Below, in pieces: positions 1-8,094 of a DNA stretch of 64,000 nt. Each line of letters begins with the position of its first letter. The first letter of the stretch is position 1. The DNA comes from JAJCZZ01 sp964569085 (GTDB lineage Bacteria; Gemmatimonadota; Gemmatimonadetes; Longimicrobiales; Gaopeijiaceae): positions 62,001-126,000 of the forward strand of contig CAZMTA010000006.1 in the NCBI GenBank assembly GCA_964569085.1. The letters are read 5' to 3'. Below the pieces are notes generated by a model. It did not search any database. It was not told the origin of the DNA and worked only from the letters and a program-made list of their open reading frames with translations. A program made the position numbers and the translations under genes.

Positions 1-1527
1 CCCGTGCTTCATCTCCGCCGCGGGATAGCCCTCGGCGTGGATGTAGCTGACCTCCTTGAGCTTCAGCGCACCCTCCAGCGCCACCGGGAACTGGTAGCCG
101 CGTCCCAGATAGAGGAAGTTCTTCGCCTCCACGTAGCTCCGGGCCAGCTCCTCGATCTCGTCGTTGAGGGCCAGCACCTGCTCCACCTGGTCGGGGAGCT
201 TCTTGAGCGCCTGGACCATCTCCCGCCCCTGGACCACCGAGAGATGCCGGCGGCGGCCCATGTGGAGGGTGAAGAGCGACAGCGCCACCAGCTGGCTGCT
301 GAAGGCCTTGGTGGAGGCGACCCCGATCTCGGGCCCCGCGTGGAGGTAGATCCCGAAGTCCGTCTCCCGGGCGATGGTGGAGCCCACGGTGTTCACGACC
401 CCCATGGTCGTGATGCCCCGCTGCTGCGCCTCGCGCAGCGCCGCCAGCGTGTCCGCGGTCTCCCCGGACTGGCTGATGGCCAGGAGCAGCGTGCCGTCCT
501 CCAGGACCGGGTTCCGGTACCGGAACTCCGACGCGTACTCCACGTCCACCGGGAGGTTGGCCAGCTCCTCCAGCATGTATTCGCCCACCAGGCCGGCGTG
601 CCAGCTCGTGCCGCACGCCGTGACGACGATGCGCCGGACCTGGCCGAGGTCGAAGGCGTTGCCGGCGATGCCGCCCAGGCGCACGTCGCCCTCCTCCTCC
701 AGGAGGCGGCCGCGCAGCACGTCGCGCAGGGAGGAGGGCTGCTCGAAGATCTCCTTGAGCATGAAGTGCTCGTAGCCGCCCTTCTCGATGGTGCCGGCGT
801 CCCAGTCCACGGTGTGCACCGAGCGGGCGACCTCGCCCTCGCCCAGGTGGTAGGTCTGGACCCCCTCGGCGGTGAGCACGGCGTAGTCCCCGTCGTCCAG
901 GTAGACGACCTCCCGGGTCCGGGCCACCACGGCGGCCGCGTCGGACCCGGCCATCATCTCCCCGTCGTGCCCGACTCCCACCAGGAGGGGGCTCCCGTGA
1001 CGGGCCACCACGATCTTCCCCGGGTCGCGGGAGGAGATCACGGCGATGCCGTAGGCGCCCTCCACCTCCACCAGCGCACGGGCCACGACCTCCTCGAGCC
1101 CCTCCCCGTCCTGCCAGAGGAAGTCGATGAGGTGGACCATGGTCTCGGTGTCGGTCTCCGAGGCGAACTCGTAGCCGTGCTCCTGGAGCCGCTTCCGGAG
1201 CCGGTCCGAGTTCTCGATGATCCCGTTGTGGACCAGGGCGATCTCGCCCTCGCCGGAGGTGTGGGGGTGGGCGTTGGTCTGCGAGGGCGAGCCGTGGGTG
1301 GCCCAGCGGGTGTGGGCGATGCCGCACCGCCCCCCGGGAAAGTCGTCCCCCAGCGCCTTCTCCAGCGCGCTGATCTTCCCCTTCTCCTTCACGACGTGGA
1401 GGCTGTCGTCCCCGTCGAGGACGGCGACGCCCGCCGAGTCGTATCCCCGGTACTCGAGCCGCTTCAGCCCCTCCACGAGGATGGGGGTGGCGTCCTGGGC
1501 TCCCACGTACGCAACGATGCCGCACAT
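1..1527 (-). CDS. glmS: Glutamine--fructose-6-phosphate aminotransferase (isomerizing), 3' end outside window
   Basis: Makes glucosamine-6-phosphate from fructose-6-phosphate and glutamine, the first step to UDP-GlcNAc for peptidoglycan and LPS; cytoplasmic. The protein begins MCGIVAYVGA, so Cys2 is the N-terminal glutaminase nucleophile, followed by YRGYDSAG and the GIAHTRWATHG motif of the class II amidotransferase domain. The second half carries two SIS sugar-isomerase segments (TACGTSWHA, AISQSGETADT, GVASTKAFS). 509 codons are visible against about 610 for the family, so roughly 100 C-terminal residues lie beyond the left edge. The gene follows glmM by 31 bases on the same strand, giving a two-gene amino-sugar operon. 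Confidence 0.96.
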   Translation of the reverse strand, partial: MCGIVAYVGAQDATPILVEGLKRLEYRGYDSAGVAVLDGDDSLHVVKEKGKISALEKALGDDFPGGRCGIAHTRWATHGSPSQTNAHPHTSGEGEIALVHNGIIENSDRLRKRLQEHGYEFASETDTETMVHLIDFLWQDGEGLEEVVARALVEVEGAYGIAVISSRDPGKIVVARHGSPLLVGVGHDGEMMAGSDAAAVVARTREVVYLDDGDYAVLTAEGVQTYHLGEGEVARSVHTVDWDAGTIEKGGYEHFMLKEIFEQPSSLRDVLRGRLLEEEGDVRLGGIAGNAFDLGQVRRIVVTACGTSWHAGLVGEYMLEELANLPVDVEYASEFRYRNPVLEDGTLLLAISQSGETADTLAALREAQQRGITTMGVVNTVGSTIARETDFGIYLHAGPEIGVASTKAFSSQLVALSLFTLHMGRRRHLSVVQGREMVQALKKLPDQVEQVLALNDEIEELARSYVEAKNFLYLGRGYQFPVALEGALKLKEVSYIHAEGYPAAEMKHG

Positions 1528-1558
1528 CAGCGGTTCTCCTTGTCTCGACTCGTGAGGG

Positions 1559-2944
1559 TCACGCCACGCCGTCCAGAAGGTCGGCGGCCCGCTGCACGAG
1601 GCTCCGGGCCTCGTCTCGGGTGCGCGCCTCGGCGATGAGCCGGACCACGGGCTCCGTGCCCGACGGCCGAACGTGCAGCCACGCTCCCTTCCCCGGCCAC
1701 GCCAGGCGGAGGCCGTCGGTCTCGTCGGCCTCGTGGGCGTCGAGGTCCGACCGCAGCGCGGCGTAGGCCTCGTCCAGCGCCTCCCTGGGGAAGGTCACCT
1801 TCTCCTTGACGATCTCGTAGGTCGGCCACCGTCCGGCCAGCTCCGAGGTCGTCCCGCCCTCGTCCGCCAGGTGCTGGAGGATGAGCGCGATCGCCAACGG
1901 CGCGTCCCGGGTGTGGTGGAGGGCCGGCAGGATCACCCCGCCGTTCCCCTCGCCGCCCACGACGGCTCCCTCGGCTTGCATGCGGCGTGCCACGTTCACC
2001 TCGCCCACCGCCGAGCGCAGCAGCGGCGCGTCGAAGGAGCGGACCACGTCCTCCACCACCTGGCTGGTGGAGAGGTTGGTCACGACCGGACCCGGCGTCC
2101 GGCGGAGCACCGCGGCCGCGGCGAGGGCCAGGGTGAGGTCCTCGCCCAGGGGCTCGCCGGTCTCGTCCACCAGGGAGAGGCGGTCCGCGTCCGGGTCCAC
2201 GGCCAGGCCGATGTCGGCCCCCGTCTCCCGGACCAGCTCGCCCAGGTCCGCCAGGTTCGCGGCGGTGGGCTCCGGGTCCCGGGGGAAGAGCCCGTCGGGC
2301 TTCATGCCGATGCCGTGGACCTCGCACCCCAGGGTGCGCAGCAGCTCGTCCACGTGGGGCCCGCCCGCGCCGTGCACGCAGTCCACCGCCACGGTGAGGG
2401 CGCGGGCCTTGATGGCCGGGACGTCGAGGACGTCCAGCCCGAGGATCGCGTCCAGGTGGCGGTCCCACGCCTCGTCGTCCCGGGAGACCCGGCCCAGCGC
2501 GTCCCACGACGCCCGCGGCGGATCCTCCTCGGCCAGCCAGGCGCGGAAGCGGGCCGACATCTCGGCGTCGAGGAAGAGCCCCTCGCCGGACACGAGCTTG
2601 AGGGCGTTCCACTCCGCCGGATTGTGGCTCGCGGTGACGCCGATCCCTCCCCGGGCCCCCCGCACGCGGACGGCGTGGAGGAGCGTCGGGGTGGGCACGA
2701 CGCCCAGCTCCACCACCGGGCACCCCACGGACTGGAGCCCGGCGACCACGCCGCGCATGAGCATGGGCCCCGACGTGCGGGAGTCCCGGCCCACCAGGAC
2801 CGGACCCTCGTGCCCCTCCTCGGCGAGGAAGGCGCCGAAGGCGGCGGCCACGGCGGTGAAGAGCTCGGGAGTCACGGGGGCGGCGACGCGCCCGCGCACG
2901 CCCGACACGCTCACCATGAGGTCGTCGGGGAGGTGGATCGGCAT
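1559..2944 (-). CDS. glmM: Phosphoglucosamine mutase-type phosphohexomutase
   Basis: Alpha-D-phosphohexomutase family; next to glmS the expected reaction is glucosamine-6-P to glucosamine-1-P. Visible motifs are the active-site serine loop TASHNP (Ser about residue 106), metal loop DPDADR, sugar loop GEGNGG and the C-terminal phosphate loop RPSGTEP. The sugar loop differs from the GEQSGH usual in bacterial GlmM and looks more like archaeal-type phosphohexomutases, so phosphomannomutase or phosphoglucomutase activity is not excluded; glmM rests mainly on context. The ATG at 2942-2944 starts the conserved domain; a longer open frame to 2983 only adds a Pro/Arg-rich stretch. Length 461 aa is normal. 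Confidence 0.85.
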   Translation of the reverse strand: MPIHLPDDLMVSVSGVRGRVAAPVTPELFTAVAAAFGAFLAEEGHEGPVLVGRDSRTSGPMLMRGVVAGLQSVGCPVVELGVVPTPTLLHAVRVRGARGGIGVTASHNPAEWNALKLVSGEGLFLDAEMSARFRAWLAEEDPPRASWDALGRVSRDDEAWDRHLDAILGLDVLDVPAIKARALTVAVDCVHGAGGPHVDELLRTLGCEVHGIGMKPDGLFPRDPEPTAANLADLGELVRETGADIGLAVDPDADRLSLVDETGEPLGEDLTLALAAAAVLRRTPGPVVTNLSTSQVVEDVVRSFDAPLLRSAVGEVNVARRMQAEGAVVGGEGNGGVILPALHHTRDAPLAIALILQHLADEGGTTSELAGRWPTYEIVKEKVTFPREALDEAYAALRSDLDAHEADETDGLRLAWPGKGAWLHVRPSGTEPVVRLIAEARTRDEARSLVQRAADLLDGVA

Positions 2945-3006
2945 GGGGCCCTGAGGCGGGAGGAGAGGCCCGGAGCGCCGCACGGCCCCCCGGAGATAAG
3001 CACCGA

Positions 3007-3036
3007 AAGCTGTCCGAATCCCGACGGGGGCGTCAA
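3007..3036 (-). promoter_or_regulatory. Candidate housekeeping promoter for glmM-glmS
   Basis: On the minus strand TTGACG (3036-3031), an 18-base spacer and CAGCTT (3012-3007) lie about 60 bases before the glmM ATG. The -10 box and its TTCGG continuation resemble the better promoter before ubiE. One base of spacer shift and the weak -10 make this a tentative call. Confidence 0.4.
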
Positions 3037-3162
3037 TGGCGAGGGAGGCCGGGCGGACCCGGTCCGTGGGAGGGCGGGACCCGGGCGGGTGCCCCTCCCG
3101 CCCCGCGCCCCGTAGATTCCGGGCTCGCCGTCCGCCCCTCCTTCCCAGGACCCGTCGTCACC

Positions 3163-4326
3163 ATGTCCGAGCACCCCACCGAAGGCTTCCGCTTCGGCAC
3201 CCGCGCCATTCACGCCGGCGTGGAGCCCGAGCCGGTCACCGGGGCCATCATGACCCCCATCTTCCAGACCTCCACCTACGTGCAGCCCGCGGTGGGGGAG
3301 CCGAGGGAGCACTACGACTACGGGCGGACGGCCAACCCCACCCGGGAGACGCTGGAGGCGAACGCCGCCTCCCTCGAGTCGGGCACGCACGCCGTCGCCT
3401 TCGCGTCGGGGCTCGCGGCCATCGAGGCCATCGTGAAGCGCCTCTCCGCCGGCGACCACGTGGTGAGCGAGGAGAACACGTACGGCGGCACGACCCGCAT
3501 GTTCAACCGGGTGCTGTCCCGCCTGGGGATCGAGTTCAGCTACGTGGACTCCCGGGACCCGGACGCCATCGCCGGAGCCATGCGCCCCGAGACGAAGCTG
3601 GTGCACGTGGAGACCCCCACGAACCCCATGATGCGGGTGTGCGACATCCGCGCGGCGGCGGAGATCGCCCACGACGGCGGCGCGCTCCTCTCCGTGGACA
3701 ACACCTTCGCGTCACCCTACAACCAGCGGCCGCTGGAGCTGGGCGCGGACTTCACCGTCCACTCGTCGACCAAGTACATCAACGGGCACTCCGACGTGAT
3801 CGGGGGCATCGTGGCCGTGAAGGACGAGGAGCTCTACGAGGAGCTCATGTTCCTCCGGAAGTCCACCGGCGCGGTGCCCGGGCCCATGGACTGCTTCCTC
3901 ACCCTGCGGGGGCTCAAGACGCTCCACGTGCGCATGGACCGCCACAACGCCAACGGGCTGGCCGTCGCGCGCTTCCTCGAGGAGCACGCCGCGGTGGACC
4001 GGGTCTTCTACCCGGGGCTGGCCTCCCACGAGCAGCACGAGCTGGCGGCGAGCCAGATGAGCGGCTTCACCGGGATGGTGTCCGTGGACGTGGGCACGCT
4101 CGAGCGCGCCAAGGCGCTCACCGAGCACCTCCGCGTCTTCTCCCTGGCCGAGAGCCTGGGGGGCGTGGAGTCCCTCATCAGCGTACCGGCGCTCATGACG
4201 CACGCCTCCGTGCCCGAGGACCGGCGGGAGGCCATGGGCGTCACCCCGGGGCTCGTGCGCCTGAGCGTGGGCATCGAGGACGAGGCCGACCTCCTGGAGG
4301 ACCTGGACCGGGTGCTGTCGGCGTGA
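3163..4326 (+). CDS. Cys/Met-metabolism PLP-dependent enzyme (cystathionine gamma-synthase/lyase family)
   Basis: Fold-type I PLP enzyme of trans-sulfuration. It shows the family order: substrate loop YDYGRTANPTRE, PLP phosphate contact ASGLAAI, VETPTNP, the aspartate in SVDNTFASP and the Schiff-base lysine in SSTKYINGHSD. The C-terminal RLSVGIED motif binds the substrate carboxylate. 387 aa is full length. Cystathionine gamma-synthase, gamma-lyase, beta-lyase and O-acyl-homoserine sulfhydrylase share these motifs, so I do not choose a symbol. It is divergent from glmM and followed 143 bases later by the M48 peptidase. A second family member lies at 23821-24993. Confidence 0.93.
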   Translation: MSEHPTEGFRFGTRAIHAGVEPEPVTGAIMTPIFQTSTYVQPAVGEPREHYDYGRTANPTRETLEANAASLESGTHAVAFASGLAAIEAIVKRLSAGDHVVSEENTYGGTTRMFNRVLSRLGIEFSYVDSRDPDAIAGAMRPETKLVHVETPTNPMMRVCDIRAAAEIAHDGGALLSVDNTFASPYNQRPLELGADFTVHSSTKYINGHSDVIGGIVAVKDEELYEELMFLRKSTGAVPGPMDCFLTLRGLKTLHVRMDRHNANGLAVARFLEEHAAVDRVFYPGLASHEQHELAASQMSGFTGMVSVDVGTLERAKALTEHLRVFSLAESLGGVESLISVPALMTHASVPEDRREAMGVTPGLVRLSVGIEDEADLLEDLDRVLSA

Positions 4327-4382
4327 GCCCGCCCCGCGCGCGGGAGCCTCTCCGGCGCCGCGCCCGGAGCCGTCCGGCTTTC

Positions 4383-4413
4383 TGAAACCGGCCTCCACGG
4401 ACTACCGTAGGGC
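4383..4413 (+). promoter_or_regulatory. ECF-type promoter, site A (M48 peptidase)
   Basis: TGAAACC (4383-4389) and CCGTAGGGC (4405-4413), with 16 bases between GAAAC and CCGTAGGG. The same two boxes at the same spacing precede the ECF sigma gene (11903) and the anti-sigma gene (12696). GAAAC/CGTA is the typical form of ECF sigma promoters. It sits 57 bases before the M48 ATG at 4470. Confidence 0.7.
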
Positions 4414-4469
4414 AGCGCAGACGAACCAGACCGCCACCGCGCGGGCGCACCGACCGAGGACGACGAACC

Positions 4470-5483
4470 ATGGCCGACGACCGGGACCAGACGCAGGACC
4501 ACGAGGACGGAGGGGAGGCCCGCGCGCGGCGCATCCTCTCGGACATCGCGCCCCGGGCGTGGGAGCACCCCGCCGACAAGGCGGCGCTCCAGGCGCTGCG
4601 GAAGGTGCCCGTCTTCGACGAGGTGCTGAAGAAGCTCTTCGGCTTCTTCGGCGAGAAGCCGGTCCGCCTGGCCTTCCAGGCCAACGCGGTGCGGGTGAGC
4701 CCGAACCAGTTCCCCCGGGTGCACGCGCTCTACGAGGACGTGCTCGAGACGCTCGACTCCCCGGAGCACTACCCGCTCTACATCTCCCAGACGCCCATCG
4801 TGAACGCCGGCGCGTACGGGATGGAGCAGCCGTTCATCATCCTGAACTCCGGCACCGTCTCCCTCCTGGACGACGACCAGCTCTCCTACATCATGGGCCA
4901 CGAGCTGGGCCACATCATGAGCGACCACGTCCTCTACCGGACGATGACGTTCCTCCTGCTCCAGCTCGCCTCCATGGGCTTCCCCATCGTGGGGCTGGCG
5001 GCGCGGGCCGTCCTGGTGGCGCTCCTGGAGTGGTCCCGGAAGGCCGAGCTCTCGTGCGATCGCGCGGGGCTGCTGGCGGTCCAGGATCCCGAGGTCGTCA
5101 TGCGGACCATGCTCAAGATGGCCGGGGGCGGGGACGACGCCGAGACATCGCTCCAGGAGTTCATCGTCCAGGCCGAGGAGTACCGGGCCGGCGGCGACGT
5201 GGCCGACCAGGTCTTCAAGATCCTCAACCTCATCGGCGCCACCCACCCCTTCTGGGTGCTCCGCGTCAGCGAGCTCCGGGGCTGGATCGAGAGCGGGGAC
5301 TACGACCGCATCGTCCGGGGCGAGTACCCCCGCCGGAGCGAGCCGGACCCGGCCTACCAGGACGACCTTCGCGAGGCCGCCGACGCCTACGCCGAGGGCG
5401 CCCGGGACTTCCTGGACACGGTGAGCACCGCCGCCCGCCGGATGGGCGAGCAGTTCATGGGCGGGATGGGCGGACGGCGCTGA
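4470..5483 (+). CDS. M48-family zinc metallopeptidase
   Basis: Likely integral or membrane-associated protease of the M48 (Ste24/HtpX/LoiP) group, acting on envelope or misfolded proteins. The zinc site is visible as HELGH (H144, E145, H148) and a downstream E193-L-S-C-D197 third-ligand motif. A hydrophobic stretch around residues 155-190 follows the HELGH helix, as in HtpX-like proteins. The N-terminal 30 residues are acidic and charged without a signal peptide. A good ECF-type promoter precedes it, matching the promoters of the sigma/anti-sigma genes near 12 kb, so it is probably part of an envelope-stress response, as HtpX-type proteases are elsewhere. The substrate cannot be told. Confidence 0.88.
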   Translation: MADDRDQTQDHEDGGEARARRILSDIAPRAWEHPADKAALQALRKVPVFDEVLKKLFGFFGEKPVRLAFQANAVRVSPNQFPRVHALYEDVLETLDSPEHYPLYISQTPIVNAGAYGMEQPFIILNSGTVSLLDDDQLSYIMGHELGHIMSDHVLYRTMTFLLLQLASMGFPIVGLAARAVLVALLEWSRKAELSCDRAGLLAVQDPEVVMRTMLKMAGGGDDAETSLQEFIVQAEEYRAGGDVADQVFKILNLIGATHPFWVLRVSELRGWIESGDYDRIVRGEYPRRSEPDPAYQDDLREAADAYAEGARDFLDTVSTAARRMGEQFMGGMGGRR

Positions 5484-5518
5484 CCGGCAGACGGCCCGCA
5501 CCGGGCCGCCGCGGGCGC

Positions 5519-5561
5519 AGGAAGAGGGGCGCCGGGGCTCGACCCCGGCGCCCCTCTTCCT
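5519..5561 (+). terminator. Strong intrinsic terminator hairpin
   Basis: A perfect 19-bp stem (5519-5537 with 5543-5561) closes a 5-nt CTCGA loop and is followed by a short T-rich tract. It ends the M48 transcript and insulates the purD operon beginning 16 bases later. Confidence 0.85.
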
Positions 5562-5563
5562 GT

Positions 5564-5569
5564 TATCAT
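5564..5569 (+). promoter_or_regulatory. Candidate -10 box for a leaderless purD transcript
   Basis: TATCAT matches TATAAT at five of six positions and ends seven bases before the purD ATG, so transcription would begin at or next to the start codon. No -35 is evident because the terminator stem fills that place. No Shine-Dalgarno precedes purD, in agreement with a leaderless mRNA. Confidence 0.4.
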
Positions 5570-5576
5570 TGCCCCC

Positions 5577-6881
5577 ATGCGCATCCTCATCGTCGGAAAC
5601 GGAGGGCGTGAGCACGCCCTGCTCTGGAAGCTTCGGCGCGACGACCCGTCCGCCGAGATCTTCGCCACCCGCCCCAACGGGGGCATGGCGCCGCTCTGCC
5701 GCGCCGTGGACCTGGCCCCCACCGACGTGGACGGCCTGGCCGCCTGGGCGGCCGAGCACGAGGTCGACCTGACCGTCGTGGGTCCCGAGGCGCCCCTGGC
5801 CGCCGGGATCGCCGACCGGTTCGAGGCCGAGGGCCTGCCGGTGTTCGGCCCCACCCGGGACGCCGCCCGCATCGAGTCGTCCAAGGCCTGGGCCAAGGAG
5901 CTCATGGAGGAGGCCGGCGTCCCCACCGCGGCCCACCGCACCTTCCGGCGCGCCGAGGAGGCCGAGGCGTTCATCCGGGAGAAGGGCGCGCCCATCGTGG
6001 TGAAGGCCTCGGGGCTCGCCGCCGGCAAGGGCGCGGTGGTCTGCGCCACCGTCGACGAAGCGGTGGAGGCCGCCCGGGGCATGCTCGCCGGGGACGACTT
6101 CGGAGAGGCCGGGGACGTCGTGGTGGTGGAGGAGTTCATGGAGGGGGAGGAGCTGTCGGTCTTCGCCGTCTGCGACGGCCGCCACGCCGTGTACCTCCTC
6201 CCCTCCCAGGACCACAAGCGGGTCGGCGAGGGCGACACCGGTCCCAACACCGGCGGGATGGGGGCCTACGCCCCGGTGGCGCTGGCCACCCCCGAGGTCA
6301 TGGAGGAGGCGCGGACCCGGGTCTTCGAGCCCACCCTGGCCGCGTTGGCCGAGCGTGGCGCCCCCTTCCGGGGCCTCCTCTACGGCGGGCTCATGAAGAC
6401 CGCCGAGGGGCTGAAGGTGGTGGAGTTCAACTGCCGCTTCGGGGACCCCGAGACCCAGGTGGTCCTCCCCCTGCTGGAGTCCTCCCTCCTGGACCTCCTC
6501 CTGGCCGTGGCTCGGGGCGAGTCCGTGGAGGGCCGGACGCCCCGCTTCCGGCCCGGCGCGGCCGTCACCACCGTGGTGGCGTCCGGCGGCTACCCCGGGA
6601 GCTACGAGAAGGGGAAGGCGATCCGGATCCCCGGGGGGCTCGAGGACACCGAGGGGGAGGCCGGGCTCACGGTCTTCCACGCGGGCACGGCCCGTTCCGA
6701 CGGGGAGCTGGTCACAGCCGGCGGCCGGGTCCTGGCCGTCACCGCCGTGGGCGCCACCTTCTCCGAGGCCGCCGAGCGCAGCCGGGAAGGCGCGGCCGCC
6801 ATCGACTTCGAGGGAGCCTTCTTCCGCCGCGACATCGGGTGGCGGGAGCGGGCCCGCACCGAGACGGGAGCGAACGCATGA
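5577..6881 (+). CDS. purD: Phosphoribosylamine--glycine ligase (GAR synthetase)
   Basis: Second step of de novo purine synthesis: phosphoribosylamine + glycine + ATP to GAR; cytoplasmic. ATP-grasp protein with N-terminal GNGGREHAL, the VVGPEAPL segment, the SKAWAKELM signature, the ATP lid KASGLAAGKG and the catalytic metal-binding stretch NCRFGDPETQV. 434 aa is the usual length. Its ATG lies just after a strong terminator, so it begins a new transcript. Its stop overlaps the ATG of the UPF0145 gene by four bases (ATGA). It is the only de novo purine gene here apart from guaB at 49-51 kb. Confidence 0.97.
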   Translation: MRILIVGNGGREHALLWKLRRDDPSAEIFATRPNGGMAPLCRAVDLAPTDVDGLAAWAAEHEVDLTVVGPEAPLAAGIADRFEAEGLPVFGPTRDAARIESSKAWAKELMEEAGVPTAAHRTFRRAEEAEAFIREKGAPIVVKASGLAAGKGAVVCATVDEAVEAARGMLAGDDFGEAGDVVVVEEFMEGEELSVFAVCDGRHAVYLLPSQDHKRVGEGDTGPNTGGMGAYAPVALATPEVMEEARTRVFEPTLAALAERGAPFRGLLYGGLMKTAEGLKVVEFNCRFGDPETQVVLPLLESSLLDLLLAVARGESVEGRTPRFRPGAAVTTVVASGGYPGSYEKGKAIRIPGGLEDTEGEAGLTVFHAGTARSDGELVTAGGRVLAVTAVGATFSEAAERSREGAAAIDFEGAFFRRDIGWRERARTETGANA

Positions 6882-7195
6882 TCGTATCGACGACGAGCCG
6901 GCTGGAGGGCAAGCCGGCGCAGGAGTACCTGGGCATCGTCATGGGCGAGGCCATCATCGGCGCCAACATCGTGAAGGACCTCTTCGCGGTGGTGCGCGAC
7001 GTGGTGGGCGGCCGGGCCGGGGGGTACGAGAAGGCCCTCCGCCAGGCCCGGCAGGAGGCCATCCGCGAGATGGTGGAGCGCGCCGCCGAGAAGGGCGCCG
7101 ACGCCGTGATCGGGGTCGACATCGACTACGAGGTCCTGGGAAGCTCCAACGGGATGCTCATGGTCACCGCCGCCGGGACCGCGATCCGCACCTGA
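6878..7195 (+). CDS. UPF0145/YbjQ-family protein
   Basis: Small 105-aa protein of the YbjQ (UPF0145) family, which forms pentamers and has no settled function; older descriptions as heavy-metal binding are weakly supported. The family pattern is visible: an N-terminal beta segment, GEAIIGANIVKD, the R-G-x-x-x-x-Y-E motif (GRAGGYEKAL), an alpha helix ending RAAEKGADAV and GVDIDYEV. The ATG at 6878 overlaps the purD stop and gives the family length; a longer open frame has no extra conserved sequence. Translationally coupled to purD and followed by mutM after 56 bases. Confidence 0.88.
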   Translation: MIVSTTSRLEGKPAQEYLGIVMGEAIIGANIVKDLFAVVRDVVGGRAGGYEKALRQARQEAIREMVERAAEKGADAVIGVDIDYEVLGSSNGMLMVTAAGTAIRT

Positions 7196-7251
7196 GCCGG
7201 CCCGGGGCGGCCCGACCGGTCCGCCCTCCCTCCCCTCCCGCCCCCGCCCCC

Positions 7252-8094
7252 GTGCCCGAGCTCCCGGAAGCCGAGACCATCGTGCGGGGCCTCCGCCCCG
7301 CCGTCACCGGCCGCGTCGTGCGCCGGGTGGACGTCGTCCACGAGGACATCCTCCGCCAGCCCCGGAGCCGCTTCGCCGACCGCGTCCGGCACCGGACCGT
7401 GGACGGCGTGGGGCGGCGGGGGAAGAACGTGCTCGTCCTCCTGGACTCCGGGGACCGCATCGCCGTGAACCTGGGGATGACGGGCCGCCTCCTCCCCTTC
7501 GACGCCCCGCCCCGGGGCGCGCGGCGCCCCACCCATCCGGCGGTCCGCTTCCGCTTCGAGGACGGGGGCCTCCTGGTCTTCGACGACGTGCGCCGCTTCG
7601 GGACGGTGGAGGCGCTCACCCCGGAGGAGTGGGCCGAGCGGGACGACCGCATGGGACCCGAGCCCCTCTCGGAGGCGTACACCCCGGGGGCGCTCCACGA
7701 GGGCCTGTCCGCCTCCCGCACCCCCCTCCGGTCATGGTTGCTGGACCAGCGACGTATCGCGGGGGTGGGGAACATCTACGCCAACGAGGCCGCGTGGGCC
7801 GCCGGCATCCATCCGGCCCGCCCCGCGCGGTCGGTCACGGAGGACGAGGCCGCGGCGCTCCACCGAGCGCTCCGGCGCATCCTGGCCGGGGCCATCCGCG
7901 AGGGAGGGACGACCATCCGCGACTACCGGAACGCAGACGGAGAGGAGGGGCGCTTCGCGCGGAGGCTGGCGGTGTACGGCCGCGACGGCGAGCCGTGTCC
8001 CCGGTGCGGGCAGGCCGTGGAGCGCACCGTCTTCGCCAATCGCTCGGCCTTCTTCTGCCCCGGCTGCCAGCCCGTGGAACGGGGGGGCTCGTGA
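7252..8094 (+). CDS. mutM: Formamidopyrimidine-DNA glycosylase
   Basis: Base-excision repair enzyme that removes 8-oxoguanine and formamidopyrimidines and nicks the abasic site. The GTG start gives MPELPE, placing the catalytic Pro2 and Glu3. The helix-two-turn-helix is seen around GVGNIYANEA, and the C-terminal zinc finger has two CxxC pairs (CPRCG and CPGCQ). 280 aa is typical. Fpg rather than endonuclease VIII is favoured by the intact PELPEAE start and the zinc finger. The last codons overlap the GTG of the following M16 gene (GTGA). Confidence 0.95.
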   Translation: MPELPEAETIVRGLRPAVTGRVVRRVDVVHEDILRQPRSRFADRVRHRTVDGVGRRGKNVLVLLDSGDRIAVNLGMTGRLLPFDAPPRGARRPTHPAVRFRFEDGGLLVFDDVRRFGTVEALTPEEWAERDDRMGPEPLSEAYTPGALHEGLSASRTPLRSWLLDQRRIAGVGNIYANEAAWAAGIHPARPARSVTEDEAAALHRALRRILAGAIREGGTTIRDYRNADGEEGRFARRLAVYGRDGEPCPRCGQAVERTVFANRSAFFCPGCQPVERGGS

